Source: Burkholderiaceae bacterium (GTDB lineage Bacteria > Pseudomonadota > Gammaproteobacteria > Burkholderiales > Burkholderiaceae_B). From it: a stretch of 64,000 nucleotides of DNA. Each line of letters begins with the position of its first letter. The first letter of the stretch is position 1. Shown one piece after another: positions 1 to 8,094 of the stretch. The notes beneath the pieces were generated by a model that made no database searches, was not told the origin of the DNA, and was given only the letters and a program-made list of their open reading frames with translations. The stretch covers positions 1 through 64,000 of the forward strand of contig SCSG01000020.1 of the NCBI GenBank assembly GCA_004322135.1, given 5' to 3'. Made by a program: the position numbers and the translations under genes.

Positions 1-286
1 CCGGCTCCAACCATGTCAATATTGGTGGAAACACCTAGATTCTATGTAATTACCTCTCAACTTCATCAGAATTATATGTTCTGTATACAGAACATAAACG
101 GCAACAGTAACGTTGACGTGGCGCGTTACGCAGGATGCTGGGCGCGGACATTTGGCACGCGGACATTTGCATCCCATTTGCCATTTCGTCGGCCAAGGGC
201 TTGAATTGGATCAGCTCAAGGGCTTGGCACCCGGTTAATGACCGACAACTGGATGGTACGATGTAAAGGCTCGGAGGGAGAATGAC
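1..286. other. Gene-free left edge with a palindrome
   Basis: No convincing gene is seen here. The only clear structure is the 22-bp palindrome listed separately. It may serve a gene lying to the left of the window. The last bases hold the ribosome binding site of the hicB-like gene (GGAGGGAG, about 8 bases before its ATG). Confidence 0.6.
75..96. promoter_or_regulatory. 22-bp perfect palindrome, candidate operator
   Basis: The half-site TATGTTCTGTA is followed with no spacer by its exact reverse complement. A GTATAC centre with flanking dyads is typical of IclR and GntR-type operators. No gene start lies immediately to the right, so the regulated gene is probably on the minus strand beyond the window edge, or is the hicB-like gene about 190 bases away. 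Confidence 0.6.
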
Positions 287-574
287 ATGCTTTATAGAAT
301 CGGATTGCCATTCTGGAAACTCGCCGCTCGGCGAGGAGTGACCATTGCCGTTCCCGTACGTGTTTTCTTCGACGGTGAGGCAAGTGTTTACTTTGCCACG
401 TCGCCGCGTCTTCATGGTCTGGCTGTTGAAGCGCTGACGCTGGACGGGCTGCGGGACGAGGTGCGGGGGGCAATCGATGATCTCATGGATTCGGAAGTCG
501 GGCGCACGGGTGGTCCGCACACGAAAGCCGCGCCACGGTTCAGCTTCCGGGATCGACCCGTAGCAATCGCATGA
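287..574 (+). CDS. HicB-like antitoxin (DUF1902 type)
   Basis: A 95-residue protein that resembles the small DUF1902/HicB-like antitoxins. It has a central partly degraded HicB-type fold (FFDGEASVYFATSPRLHGLAVEA), in which an acidic, strand-rich core precedes a helix. It is read with a good ribosome binding site (GGAGGGAG). Its stop overlaps the ATG of the next gene in an ATGA junction, so the two are translationally coupled. The order antitoxin then toxin is the reverse of classical hicAB and is usual for DUF1902 pairs. The expected role is neutralising the HicA RNase and repressing its own promoter. The family call is by recognition only. Confidence 0.65.
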   Translation: MLYRIGLPFWKLAARRGVTIAVPVRVFFDGEASVYFATSPRLHGLAVEALTLDGLRDEVRGAIDDLMDSEVGRTGGPHTKAAPRFSFRDRPVAIA

Positions 575-885
575 ACGGTTATCATGACCAGGTTGCCCGG
601 CTCCTAAAAAAAGCCGGGTTTTCTTATGTCCGGAATGGCAAAGGGTCTCATGAAATATATTCAAATGGGCGCCATACCACAACGGTTCCGTTCAATCTGT
701 TATCACGTATCCTCGCCAACGCCATCCTGAAGAAGGCGGGGGTCAAGGATCGCGTGTGGCTAACCAGCGGGCGCACTTGTCCCCCGGCTTGTTCAACGAA
801 CTCTCAGGCTTTCGCTCATGGCCTGCGTGATGGCGTGCCCGGTATCGGCGACCGCTTGCGCGTACTGCGTAAGCCTGTCCTCTGA
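571..885 (+). CDS. HicA-like mRNA interferase toxin with aberrant C-terminus
   Basis: The first ~60 residues look like a HicA toxin: a short amphipathic helix (VARLLKKAGF), then GKGSHEIY with the catalytic His of the family, a TTTVPFN strand and the closing AILKKAGVK helix. HicA proteins normally stop here. This reading frame runs on for about 40 more residues, rich in Arg, Pro and Gly, and overlaps the 3' end of the convergent iclR gene by 93 bases. The tail therefore looks like read-through into antisense sequence after loss of the original stop, near 750-790. Whether the toxin is still active is unknown. Confidence 0.6.
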   Translation: MNGYHDQVARLLKKAGFSYVRNGKGSHEIYSNGRHTTTVPFNLLSRILANAILKKAGVKDRVWLTSGRTCPPACSTNSQAFAHGLRDGVPGIGDRLRVLRKPVL

Positions 886-1713
886 TATTTCCGAAGTGAA
901 GCCGATCATGCACACGCCGCGGCAGGCGTCGCGCTGGACGGAGAACACCGGCGCCGCAATGGCCGTATTCGCAAGATAGTATTCCCCGACGCTGATGGAG
1001 TAGCCGTCGCGCCTGATTTGCCTGAGGTCGGCGCGCAGTCCGTCGGGGTCCGTCTTGGTCGTGCGCGTGAATCGCTGCAGATTGTTTTGCGCGATGAACG
1101 ACTCGACCTCGGCCGGGCTGGACCAGGCCAGGGCGATTCGGGCAAAGACCGGCGCGGCGGGCGGAAAGTGCTGGCCAACGTCGATGGTTATCTTGATGTC
1201 TTTCTGGCTGTCGACTTTATCGACGATGACGAATTCGCCGTTGGGCAATTGCTCGAACGCCACGCACGTGAAGCCGGTTTTGCGCACCAACGCCCGCATG
1301 TGCGTGGCGCCTACCGACGGAAAAGTGCGATGACGCGCTTTGATGCTGAGCCCGATCAGGCCGGCGCCGAGCCAGTAGGTTCTGGATGTGGTGTCGTACT
1401 CGATGAAACCATGGGATTCCAGCGTGCGCAAGGTGTTGCTGCACGTGCTCTTGTTCATGCCCAGTGCGCGTGAAATGCCCGATACGGTGCAGGACGCCGG
1501 GTCGGAGCTGTTTTCCAGAAGGCGCAGGATGGCGATGGTTCGTTCGACAGCCGGGACGGGCGATGCAAGGGGCTTTTCGGGGTTGCGCTTGCTGTGGGGT
1601 GCTGCCACGTTCCGTGAACTTGCATCACTTTCGTCAAACGATGGCCAATGTGCCACGAATCTGCTCCGGTTGTTTCTGTTGCTCAGCGGCGTACGTAAAG
1701 GCACGCGCCACAA
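793..1713 (-). CDS. IclR-family transcriptional regulator
   Basis: The protein has an N-terminal winged helix (VERTIAILRLLENS ... SGISRALGMNKSTCSNTLRTLESHGFIEY) and the C-terminal IclR effector domain (LRQIRRDGYSISVGEYYLANTAIAAPVF...GVCMIGFTSE). IclR proteins usually have about 250-270 residues. This frame has 306 if opened at a TTG at 1713, so a GTG near 1608 (271 residues) is a better start, though no strong ribosome binding site decides it. The gene is divergent from the SBP1 gene, and the dyad element at 1774-1787 lies between them. It is the natural candidate regulator of the transport cluster. The effector is unknown. Confidence 0.88.
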   Translation of the reverse strand: MWRVPLRTPLSNRNNRSRFVAHWPSFDESDASSRNVAAPHSKRNPEKPLASPVPAVERTIAILRLLENSSDPASCTVSGISRALGMNKSTCSNTLRTLESHGFIEYDTTSRTYWLGAGLIGLSIKARHRTFPSVGATHMRALVRKTGFTCVAFEQLPNGEFVIVDKVDSQKDIKITIDVGQHFPPAAPVFARIALAWSSPAEVESFIAQNNLQRFTRTTKTDPDGLRADLRQIRRDGYSISVGEYYLANTAIAAPVFSVQRDACRGVCMIGFTSEISEDRLTQYAQAVADTGHAITQAMSESLRVR

Positions 1714-1743
1714 AGCGTAGCATGGCGCCGCCAGGGGCTTTTT

Positions 1744-1787
1744 AGGGGTTACCCCTATAAGGGAAAAATAATAAATGATTTACCATT
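1744..1787. promoter_or_regulatory. Conserved element copy 1, candidate IclR operator
   Basis: This ~44-base block, starting with a run of G then GTTACCCC and ending with AATGATTTACCATT (1774-1787), recurs upstream of SBP2 and SBP3. The last 14 bases form an imperfect dyad here (one mismatch) and better dyads in the other two copies. It lies between the divergent iclR and SBP1 genes, about 195 bases before the SBP1 start. Confidence 0.6.
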
Positions 1788-1981
1788 CGCGGCACGAGAC
1801 CATTGTCCGCGGCACGGGAATGCGCGAGTCAAATGGCTCCAGGGGTAATGAGCGGTCGGAATGGGGCCGATCCGCTTGGCGCACTCGGCGCAAATACGTC
1901 CATATGTAGAATGCGTCGTGCTGCGGTTCGAAAGATTTGCCATGCGCCTCATAAATGATAAAAATCAGGGACATATTAATC

Positions 1982-3154
1982 ATGAATTACAGGAAACTTT
2001 TGGTTGCTTCGTCGTTGGCTGTAGCCATGGGGGGCATGGGCGCGCCAGCCGTTGCCGAGCAGGTGACGATAGGCGTTATCACTACACTTAGCGGGCCGTT
2101 GGGGTCACAGGGCAAGAACATACGCGACGGCTTTGATCTTGCCGTGGCGGAAGCCGGCGGCAAATTGGGTGGCTTTGACACCAAGGTTATCGTCGAAGAC
2201 GACCAGGTGCGCCCGGATACCGGGCTGCAGGCGGCCCATAAGCTTATCGAGCAGGACAGGGCGCAAATCCTGACCGGCGTCGTGTTTTCCAATGTCGCGC
2301 TGGCAGTTGCCAAACCGGCGGCGCAGAACAAGGTCTTCTTCATCAGTCCCGTTGCCGGGCCTTCGCAGCTGGCCGGTAAAGGGTGTTCTCCCTATTTCTT
2401 CGTCACGTCGTGGCAGAACGATCAGCCACACGAAGCCATGGGCACCTATCTGCAACAGCAGCGCGTGAAAAGCGTGTATTTGATTGCGCCGAATTACGCG
2501 GCGGGCAAAGATGCCCTGCGTGGCTTCAAGCACGCCTATAAGGGCAACGTCGTGGCGGAAACTTATGTGGCCCTGAATCAACTGGATTACGCGGCAGAAA
2601 TTTCCAAGATCCGCGCGGCCAAGCCGGATGCGCTGTACGCCTTCCTGCCGGCCGGGATGGGCATCAATTTCACCAAGCAGTACGCCCAGGCAGGCCTGAC
2701 CGACAAGATTCCGATGTACTCGGCCTTTACGGTTGACGCCACGACGCTGCCTGCCATTGGCGAGGCGGCCGTGGGAACCTACCAGAGCAATCTGTGGAAT
2801 ACCGATTTTCCGAACGAGGCCAGCAAGCATTTCGTTGAGAAGTTCGAGGAGGCCTATGGGTATGTTCCTTCAAACTTCGCGGCGCAGTCGTACGATGTGG
2901 CGCGCATGATAGGCGCCGCGTTGAAGCAGGCGGGCGGCATTGCCAACAAGGATGCCTTTGCGGCGGCGCTGAAGCAGGCGAAGTTTGATTCGGTGCGTGG
3001 TTCGTTCACGTTCAACACCAACAACTATCCAATAGGTAATTTCTATCTGCTGAAGGTTGTGAAACAGCCCGATGGCAAGATCGTGCAAGTGACTCAGAAA
3101 AAGGTGCTTGCCGACGCCAAGGACGCCTATTATCAGGAATGCGCGATGAAGTGA
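1982..3154 (+). CDS. LIV-type ABC transporter substrate-binding protein (SBP1)
   Basis: A 390-residue periplasmic binding protein of the branched-chain amino acid/amide type (type I fold; VTIGVITTLSGPLGSQGKNIRDGFDLAV at the mature N-terminus). The start at 1982 is preferred over the in-frame ATG at 1955 because it gives the signal peptide MNYRKLLVASSLAVAMGG...AVA-EQ and aligns with the starts of SBP2 and SBP3. It is the most diverged of the three related SBPs in this cluster. It should deliver ligand to the LivHMGF transporter encoded at 8095-11450. The ligand is unknown; many proteins of this family in Burkholderiales bind aromatic acids, amides or nitrile-derived acids. Confidence 0.92.
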   Translation: MNYRKLLVASSLAVAMGGMGAPAVAEQVTIGVITTLSGPLGSQGKNIRDGFDLAVAEAGGKLGGFDTKVIVEDDQVRPDTGLQAAHKLIEQDRAQILTGVVFSNVALAVAKPAAQNKVFFISPVAGPSQLAGKGCSPYFFVTSWQNDQPHEAMGTYLQQQRVKSVYLIAPNYAAGKDALRGFKHAYKGNVVAETYVALNQLDYAAEISKIRAAKPDALYAFLPAGMGINFTKQYAQAGLTDKIPMYSAFTVDATTLPAIGEAAVGTYQSNLWNTDFPNEASKHFVEKFEEAYGYVPSNFAAQSYDVARMIGAALKQAGGIANKDAFAAALKQAKFDSVRGSFTFNTNNYPIGNFYLLKVVKQPDGKIVQVTQKKVLADAKDAYYQECAMK

Positions 3155-3337
3155 AGTCGTTCTGTATATTGGACGACCGACCTGAATATTGCTTTTTTTT
3201 TAGGGCCATGCTATTCAAGATAACGTGGCATCCTTGGTGGTGCCAACCGTTGGCATCAATGCGTGCCGGGGTTGGTGCTACATGCCGATGTCTGCGCCGT
3301 GCTTTCAAGCGCGGCGGACGTATAACAGGAGATGGGT

Positions 3338-4417
3338 ATGAGCGACGAATTGGGCACCATTAAATTGGCGGCTGTGCAGGCTGCGTCGGTGCATCTTGAC
3401 CGTGACGCGTCAGTGGAAAAAGCGTGCCGTTTCATTCACGAGGCGGGCAAGGCGGGGGCCAACGTCATTGGTTTTCCGGAAGGGTTCATCCCGGCGCACC
3501 CGTCGTGGTACACAGTCAGGCCCGCCACCGATCTGACAACATTGGGGTTGTCCCGAAAGCTGTTTCAGAACGCCGTGGTCATTCCAAGTGAAGCCACGGC
3601 GCGGCTTGCCACGGCATGCCGCGATGCGAATATCACGGCAGTGGTCGGGTTGTGCGAGAAGCGCCCCGATACGACTGGCACTATGTTCAATACGCAGCTT
3701 TTCATCGGCGCTGACGGTACTATTTTGGGCAAGCACCAGAAGCTGATGCCCACGGTGGGCGAGCGGCTGGTTCACACCGGGGGCTGGGGCGACACGCTGC
3801 AGGCTTTTCCCGCGCCGTTTGGCGCCCTCAGCGGCATGGTTTGCACCGAAAATGCCAATCCGCTGGCCACTGCCACAATAGCAAGCTACTACCCGCTGGT
3901 TCATGTGGCGGCGTGGCCGGCGTTCCTGTCGCCGGCGCACGAGCTGTCCGACATGATTAGCGCCGTAAGCCGCGGGCTGGCCGTCACCATGGGGTGCTAC
4001 GTCATCAACGCCGCGGGTGTGCTCGATCAGGCAACGATAGATGCCTACGAGGTAGGCGATGACGTGCGCAAGTTCCTGGAGAAAAGCAAGAATCGCGGCT
4101 TTGCCTCGATCATCTCTCCCACTGGACGGGTGTTGACCGAGCCGCTGGTCACGAAGGATGGGGAAGGTATTGTTTACGCCGACGTGGATCTCGACGCGAT
4201 AATGATACCCAAGCTCATCACCGACTTTGCGGGCCATTACAACCGTCCCGACGTTTTTTCGCTTACCGTGAATACGTCCGCGCCCAAGCTGGTTACGGCG
4301 CCGCGCAACTCCGGCTCCGACCCGATTGCCCCGGCTCCCGTTGAAGGGGCGGGTCTGGGCGGCCTCTCGGAGGATGCCCGCAAGGTATTGCGCAACATGG
4401 CCAGGTCCGAGTCCTGA
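3338..4417 (+). CDS. Nitrilase-superfamily hydrolase (CTEN active site)
   Basis: A 359-residue carbon-nitrogen hydrolase of the nitrilase branch. The triad is visible: Glu48 in FPEGF, Lys135 in KHQKLMPT and Cys169 in GMVCTENANPL. The Cys context is closest to the CGENTN group of nitrilases, with Thr in place of Gly after the Cys. The start at 3338 has AGGAG (3327-3331) at ideal spacing; the ATG at 3332 abuts that site and is unlikely. It presumably converts a nitrile to an acid plus ammonia in the cytoplasm. It lies between SBP1 and SBP2, so uptake and hydrolysis may be linked. A copy of its 3' end lies at 6170-6240. Confidence 0.88.
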   Translation: MSDELGTIKLAAVQAASVHLDRDASVEKACRFIHEAGKAGANVIGFPEGFIPAHPSWYTVRPATDLTTLGLSRKLFQNAVVIPSEATARLATACRDANITAVVGLCEKRPDTTGTMFNTQLFIGADGTILGKHQKLMPTVGERLVHTGGWGDTLQAFPAPFGALSGMVCTENANPLATATIASYYPLVHVAAWPAFLSPAHELSDMISAVSRGLAVTMGCYVINAAGVLDQATIDAYEVGDDVRKFLEKSKNRGFASIISPTGRVLTEPLVTKDGEGIVYADVDLDAIMIPKLITDFAGHYNRPDVFSLTVNTSAPKLVTAPRNSGSDPIAPAPVEGAGLGGLSEDARKVLRNMARSES

Positions 4418-4959
4418 TGTTGGTGGGCGTGTTGCCACCGCCCGATTTGCGGAGTACCCCTGTAGTTTTGAGGGTTACTCCCATGAATGGAAAATAATCA
4501 ATGACTTATCATTGTCAGCAAGAATCGAAAGTGTCGGATAGTTACGAAGGTTGTCGAGCCATGACCGCAGGAGCTGGGTTCGTCGCACAGGGTGCGGCGT
4601 CCGGCGCCGGGCAAAGGCGGGCCGATGGATGCAGTGGGCGGGTGCGCAGCGGGGCGCACGGTGTGGCACGGGCAACGCCGGGATCATAGAAATTTAATTA
4701 CGTTCGGCGTTGTTCAGGTAGTAACAAGGGTTGCGTCTGAATGCGCTCAACGTTCAGGTAATACGTGGTTTTTGGCGCAAGCCGTTCAACGGCTGAGTGG
4801 CTTGATTTTCAGGTCAGCCAGTCAGGCGTTGGGTTTGCAATTGTTGGGGCTACAAGCGGCTGGAACAAGGCTGAACCGGGTTTGCGTCTGGTTTAAAAAG
4901 CTTTTGTTATTGTCGGACACCTTGGGGCTTATTTAATCAGTCTAGGAGACAGAACAATC
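4418..4959 (+). other. Long leader of SBP2 (542 bases, no gene)
   Basis: No gene is seen. The stretch holds copy 2 of the conserved element and then ~450 bases that reappear, clearly homologous, in front of SBP3 (6300-6805). The conserved length and lack of coding capacity suggest an untranslated leader or distal promoter. The ribosome binding site of SBP2 (TAGGAG) is at its end. Confidence 0.6.
4471..4514. promoter_or_regulatory. Conserved element copy 2, candidate IclR operator
   Basis: AGGGTTACTCCCATGAATGG followed by AAAATAAT, then CAATGA-CTTA-TCATTG (4499-4514), a perfect 6-4-6 dyad. It is equivalent to copies 1 and 3. Confidence 0.62.
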
Positions 4960-6141
4960 ATGAAATGCAAGCAACTTTTGGTGGCTTCTGCATTAGCTGC
5001 GGCCATAGGTATGCTGGGTGCCCCGGCAAGTGCCCAATCGAAAGATCAGGTCCGGATAGGGCTTATTACTACGCTTAGCGGTCCCACCGGTGCGCAGGGC
5101 CAGAACATTCGCGACGGCTTCGACCTGGCCATGGACGAGGCCGGGGGCAAGCTGGGCGGCTTTGACACCGAGGTCATTCTTAAAGACGTCAAGTTGCGTC
5201 CCGATCTGGCTGTTCAAGACGCCAATAAGCTTATCGAGCAGGACAAGATCCAGATTTTGACCGGGGTGCTTTATTCCCAGGTGGCTCTGGCAATCGTCAA
5301 GCCTGCCGTCGAGAACAAGGTGTTTTTCATCAGCCCCAATGCCGGGCCTGCGCAGATGGCTGGCAAAGGTTGTTCTCCATACTTCTTTAATATGTCGTGG
5401 CAGAACGACCAGCCGCACGAAGCCATGGGCGCCTATCTGCAAAAGAAGGGTGTGAAAAGCGTGTATCTGATTGCGCCGAATTTCGTCGCCGGTCATGATG
5501 CCATGCGCGGTTTCAAGAGCGCCTACAAGGGCAAGGTGGTGGCCGAGACCTATGTGGCCATGAACCAGCTTGATTTCGCGGCCGAGATTTCCAAGATTCG
5601 CGCGGCCAAGCCCGATGCGCTGTATGCCTTCCTGCCTGCCGGCATGGGGATCAATTTCACCAAGCAGTACGCCCAGGCGGGTTTGACCGACAAGATCCCG
5701 ATGTATTCGAACTCCACGATCGACAGCATTTCGCTGCCGGCTATTGGCGAAGCGGCAGACGGCACGTACCAGAGCAACCTGTGGAATTCGGATTTCCCGA
5801 ACGAGGCCAGCAAGAATTTCGTCAAGAAGTTTGAGGCCAAGTATCACTACGTTCCCACCAATTTTGCGGCGCAGTCGTACGACGTTGCGCGCTTGATCGG
5901 CGCGGCGTTGAAACAGGCGGGCGGCATCACCAATAAAGATGCCTTCCGCGCGGCACTTAAAAAGGCGGACTTTAAATCGGTGCGTGGTTCGTTCAAGTTC
6001 AACACGAACCAATACCCGATCAGTAACTTCTATATCCTGAAGACCATAAAAGGGCCCGATGGCAAGATGGAGCAGGTTACCCAGGAAAAAATACTTTCCG
6101 ACGCCAAGGACACCTATTACAAGCAATGCCCGATGAAGTAA
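4960..6141 (+). CDS. LIV-type ABC transporter substrate-binding protein (SBP2)
   Basis: A 393-residue exported binding protein. Signal peptide MKCKQLLVASALAAAIGMLGAPASA is cleaved before QSKDQVRIG; the mature protein has the LSGPTGAQGQNIRDGFDLAMDEAGGKLGGFDTE opening and the YAFLPAGMGINFTKQYAQAGL segment typical of this subgroup. It is nearly identical to SBP3 over its full length, with differences clustered around residues 75-115. That region borders the ligand cleft in this fold, so the paralogues may differ in ligand range. It arose by the tandem duplication described under the repeat entry. Confidence 0.93.
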   Translation: MKCKQLLVASALAAAIGMLGAPASAQSKDQVRIGLITTLSGPTGAQGQNIRDGFDLAMDEAGGKLGGFDTEVILKDVKLRPDLAVQDANKLIEQDKIQILTGVLYSQVALAIVKPAVENKVFFISPNAGPAQMAGKGCSPYFFNMSWQNDQPHEAMGAYLQKKGVKSVYLIAPNFVAGHDAMRGFKSAYKGKVVAETYVAMNQLDFAAEISKIRAAKPDALYAFLPAGMGINFTKQYAQAGLTDKIPMYSNSTIDSISLPAIGEAADGTYQSNLWNSDFPNEASKNFVKKFEAKYHYVPTNFAAQSYDVARLIGAALKQAGGITNKDAFRAALKKADFKSVRGSFKFNTNQYPISNFYILKTIKGPDGKMEQVTQEKILSDAKDTYYKQCPMK

Positions 6142-6169
6142 GGCGCTTTGATCCTTGCAAGGTAATCCC

Positions 6170-6240
6170 TTGCAGGGGTGGGGCCGGGCGGCCTCTTTGA
6201 GGGTGCCCACAAGGTATTGCGCAGCATGGCCAGGCCGGGG
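6170..6240 (+). pseudogene. Nitrilase gene 3'-end remnant
   Basis: The stretch GGGCGGCCTCTTTGAGGGTG and the CAAGGTATTGCGCAGCATGG that follows shortly after match the last ~70 bases of the nitrilase gene (about 4342-4411), which encode GLGGLSEDARKVLRNMARS. The stop codon region has decayed and there is no start. It marks the left end of the second duplication unit and shows that a breakpoint fell inside the nitrilase gene. Confidence 0.8.
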
Positions 6241-6301
6241 TGCTGGTGCCCGGTCTGGCATGTTGTGACAGCCCGATTTGTGGAGTGTCCCGTTGATTTT
6301 A

Positions 6302-6345
6302 AGGGTTACTCCTATGAATGGAAAATGATAAATGATTTATCATTG
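6302..6345. promoter_or_regulatory. Conserved element copy 3, candidate IclR operator
   Basis: AGGGTTACTCCTATGAATGG then AAAATGATA, then AATGAT-TT-ATCATT (6331-6344), a perfect 6-2-6 dyad. It is about 460 bases upstream of the SBP3 start, as copy 2 is for SBP2. Confidence 0.62.
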
Positions 6346-6805
6346 TCATCGTAAATGGAATGTGTCGGATGATTACGAAGGCTGTCGAGCCATGACTGTA
6401 GGTTCTGGGTCCGTCGCGCCGGGCGTGGTGTCCGGCGCCGTGCAAGGGCGGGTCAATGGAAGCAGTGGGTTGGTGCGCTGCGGGGCGCACTGGGTGGCAC
6501 GGGCAATGCCGGGATCATAGAAATTTAATTACGTTCGGTGTTGTTCGGGTTAGTAACAAGGGCTGCGTCTGAACGCGCCCAACGCTCAGGTAATACGTGG
6601 TTTTTGGCATAAGCCGTTCAGAGGCTGAGTGGCCTGAATTTCAGGCCGGCCGGTCGGGCGGTGGGTTTACAATTTGTTGGGGGCTACAGGCGGCTGGAAC
6701 AAGGCTGAATCGGGTTCGCACCCGGTTTGCACTTGGTTTGAAAGTTTTTGTGTATCGTCCGACACCTTGCGGCTTACTTAAATTAGTCTAGGAGACAGAA
6801 CAATC

Positions 6806-7987
6806 ATGAAATGCAAGCAACTTTTGGTAGCTTCTGCATTAGTCGCGGCTGTTGGTATGCTGGGTGCTCCCGCAAGCGCCCAATCGAAGGATCAGGTCAG
6901 AATAGGGCTTATCACCACACTTAGCGGCCCCACCGGCGCGCAAGGCCAGAACATCCGCGACGGCTTCGACCTGGCCATGGACGAGGCCGGCGGCAAGCTG
7001 GGCGGTTTCGACACCGAGGTACTTGTCAACGACGTTCAACTACGGCCCGACCTGGCTTTGCAAATGGTCAACAAGCTTATTGAGCAGGACAAGATCCAGA
7101 TCCTGACTGGCACAATTTATTCCAACGTGGCATTGGCGGTAGTTAAATCTGCTGTTCAGGCCAAGGTGTTTTTCATCAGCCCCAACGCCGGGCCTGCCCA
7201 AATGGCTGGCAAGGGTTGTTCCCCGTATTTCTTTAACACGTCCTGGCAGAACGATCAGCCGCACGAAGCCATGGGTGCCTATCTGCAAAAGAAGGGCGTG
7301 AAAAGCGTGTATCTGATTGCCCCCGATTACATTGCGGGTCATGATGCGCTGCGCGGTTTCAAGAGCGCTTATCACGGCAAGGTGGTTGGCGAGACGTACG
7401 CGGCGTTGAAGCAGCTTGATTTCGCGGCTGAAATTTCCAAGATTCGCGCGGCCAAGCCCGATGCGCTGTATGCCTTCCTGCCTGCCGGCATGGGCATCAA
7501 TTTCACCAAGCAATATGCCCAGGCTGGCCTGACCCACAAGATTCCCATGTATTCGAACTCCACGGTCGACAGCATTTCGCTGCCGGCTATTGGCGAAGCG
7601 GCAGACGGCACGTACCAAAGCAATCTGTGGAATGTCGATTTCCCGAACGAGGCCACCAAGAATTTCGTCAAGAAATTCGAGGCCAAGTATCACTACGTTC
7701 CCACGAATTTTGCCGCGCAGTCGTATGACGTGGCGCGCATGATCGGTGCGGCGTTGAAGCAGGCGGGCGGAATTACCAATAAAGACGCTTTTGCTGCGGC
7801 ACTGAAAAAGGCAGATTATCCTTCGATTCGCGGTAAATTCACGTTCAATACGAATAACTACCCGATCAGCAACTTCTACATCCTGAAAACCATCAAAGGG
7901 CCCGATGGCAAGATGGAACAGGTGACTCAGGAAAAAATTCTTTCCGACGCCAAGGATGCCTACTACAAGCAGTGCCCAATGAAGTAA
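6806..7987 (+). CDS. LIV-type ABC transporter substrate-binding protein (SBP3)
   Basis: A 393-residue exported binding protein, the downstream copy of the SBP2/SBP3 duplication. It has the same signal peptide (MKCKQLLVASALVAAVGMLG...ASA) and the same ribosome binding site context (TAGGAGACAGAACAATC before ATG). It is closest to the permease genes, so it is probably the main binding protein of this transporter. A strong hairpin between it and livH may lower expression of the membrane components relative to the SBP. Confidence 0.93.
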   Translation: MKCKQLLVASALVAAVGMLGAPASAQSKDQVRIGLITTLSGPTGAQGQNIRDGFDLAMDEAGGKLGGFDTEVLVNDVQLRPDLALQMVNKLIEQDKIQILTGTIYSNVALAVVKSAVQAKVFFISPNAGPAQMAGKGCSPYFFNTSWQNDQPHEAMGAYLQKKGVKSVYLIAPDYIAGHDALRGFKSAYHGKVVGETYAALKQLDFAAEISKIRAAKPDALYAFLPAGMGINFTKQYAQAGLTHKIPMYSNSTVDSISLPAIGEAADGTYQSNLWNVDFPNEATKNFVKKFEAKYHYVPTNFAAQSYDVARMIGAALKQAGGITNKDAFAAALKKADYPSIRGKFTFNTNNYPISNFYILKTIKGPDGKMEQVTQEKILSDAKDAYYKQCPMK

Positions 7988-7996
7988 GTTACGTTG

Positions 7997-8026
7997 AACC
8001 TTGCAAGGATGATACCTTGCAAGGTT
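7997..8026 (+). terminator. Hairpin with T-rich tail between SBP3 and livH
   Basis: A perfect 12-bp stem, AACCTTGCAAGG / CCTTGCAAGGTT, with loop ATGATA, is followed by GTTTT. It is likely a partial terminator or a 3' stabiliser of the SBP mRNA. The equivalent hairpin after SBP2 is degraded. Confidence 0.7.
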
Positions 8027-8094
8027 GTTTTCAGGCACTTGTGCATACAGTCAGTCGCATCCACATGCCACATTAATTCAGTAGGAGCCGGGTC

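Larger units (their letters stand above)
6142..6805 (+). other. Gene-free leader of SBP3 (664 bases)
   Basis: No intact gene is seen. In order it holds a degraded copy of the SBP hairpin (6152-6178), the nitrilase 3'-end remnant (6170-6240), copy 3 of the conserved element and the long leader homologous to that of SBP2. Confidence 0.6.
4340..7996. repeat. Tandem duplication, two ~1.83-kb units
   Basis: Unit A (about 4340-6169) and unit B (about 6170-7996) are homologous along their whole length. Each has the 3' end of the nitrilase gene, the conserved element, a ~450-base leader, an SBP gene and a CCTTGCAAGG hairpin. The SBP starts are 1846 bases apart. Divergence is visible throughout, most in the leader, so the duplication is not recent. 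The junction at ~6170 lies within the hairpin sequence. Confidence 0.85.

Noticed and set aside
4993-6261. Long minus-strand open frame (422 codons) opposite SBP2, with similar ones opposite SBP1 and SBP3
   Set aside because: It mirrors the SBP coding frame in high-GC DNA. The product is His/Arg/Gly-rich with no domain, start signal or operon context.
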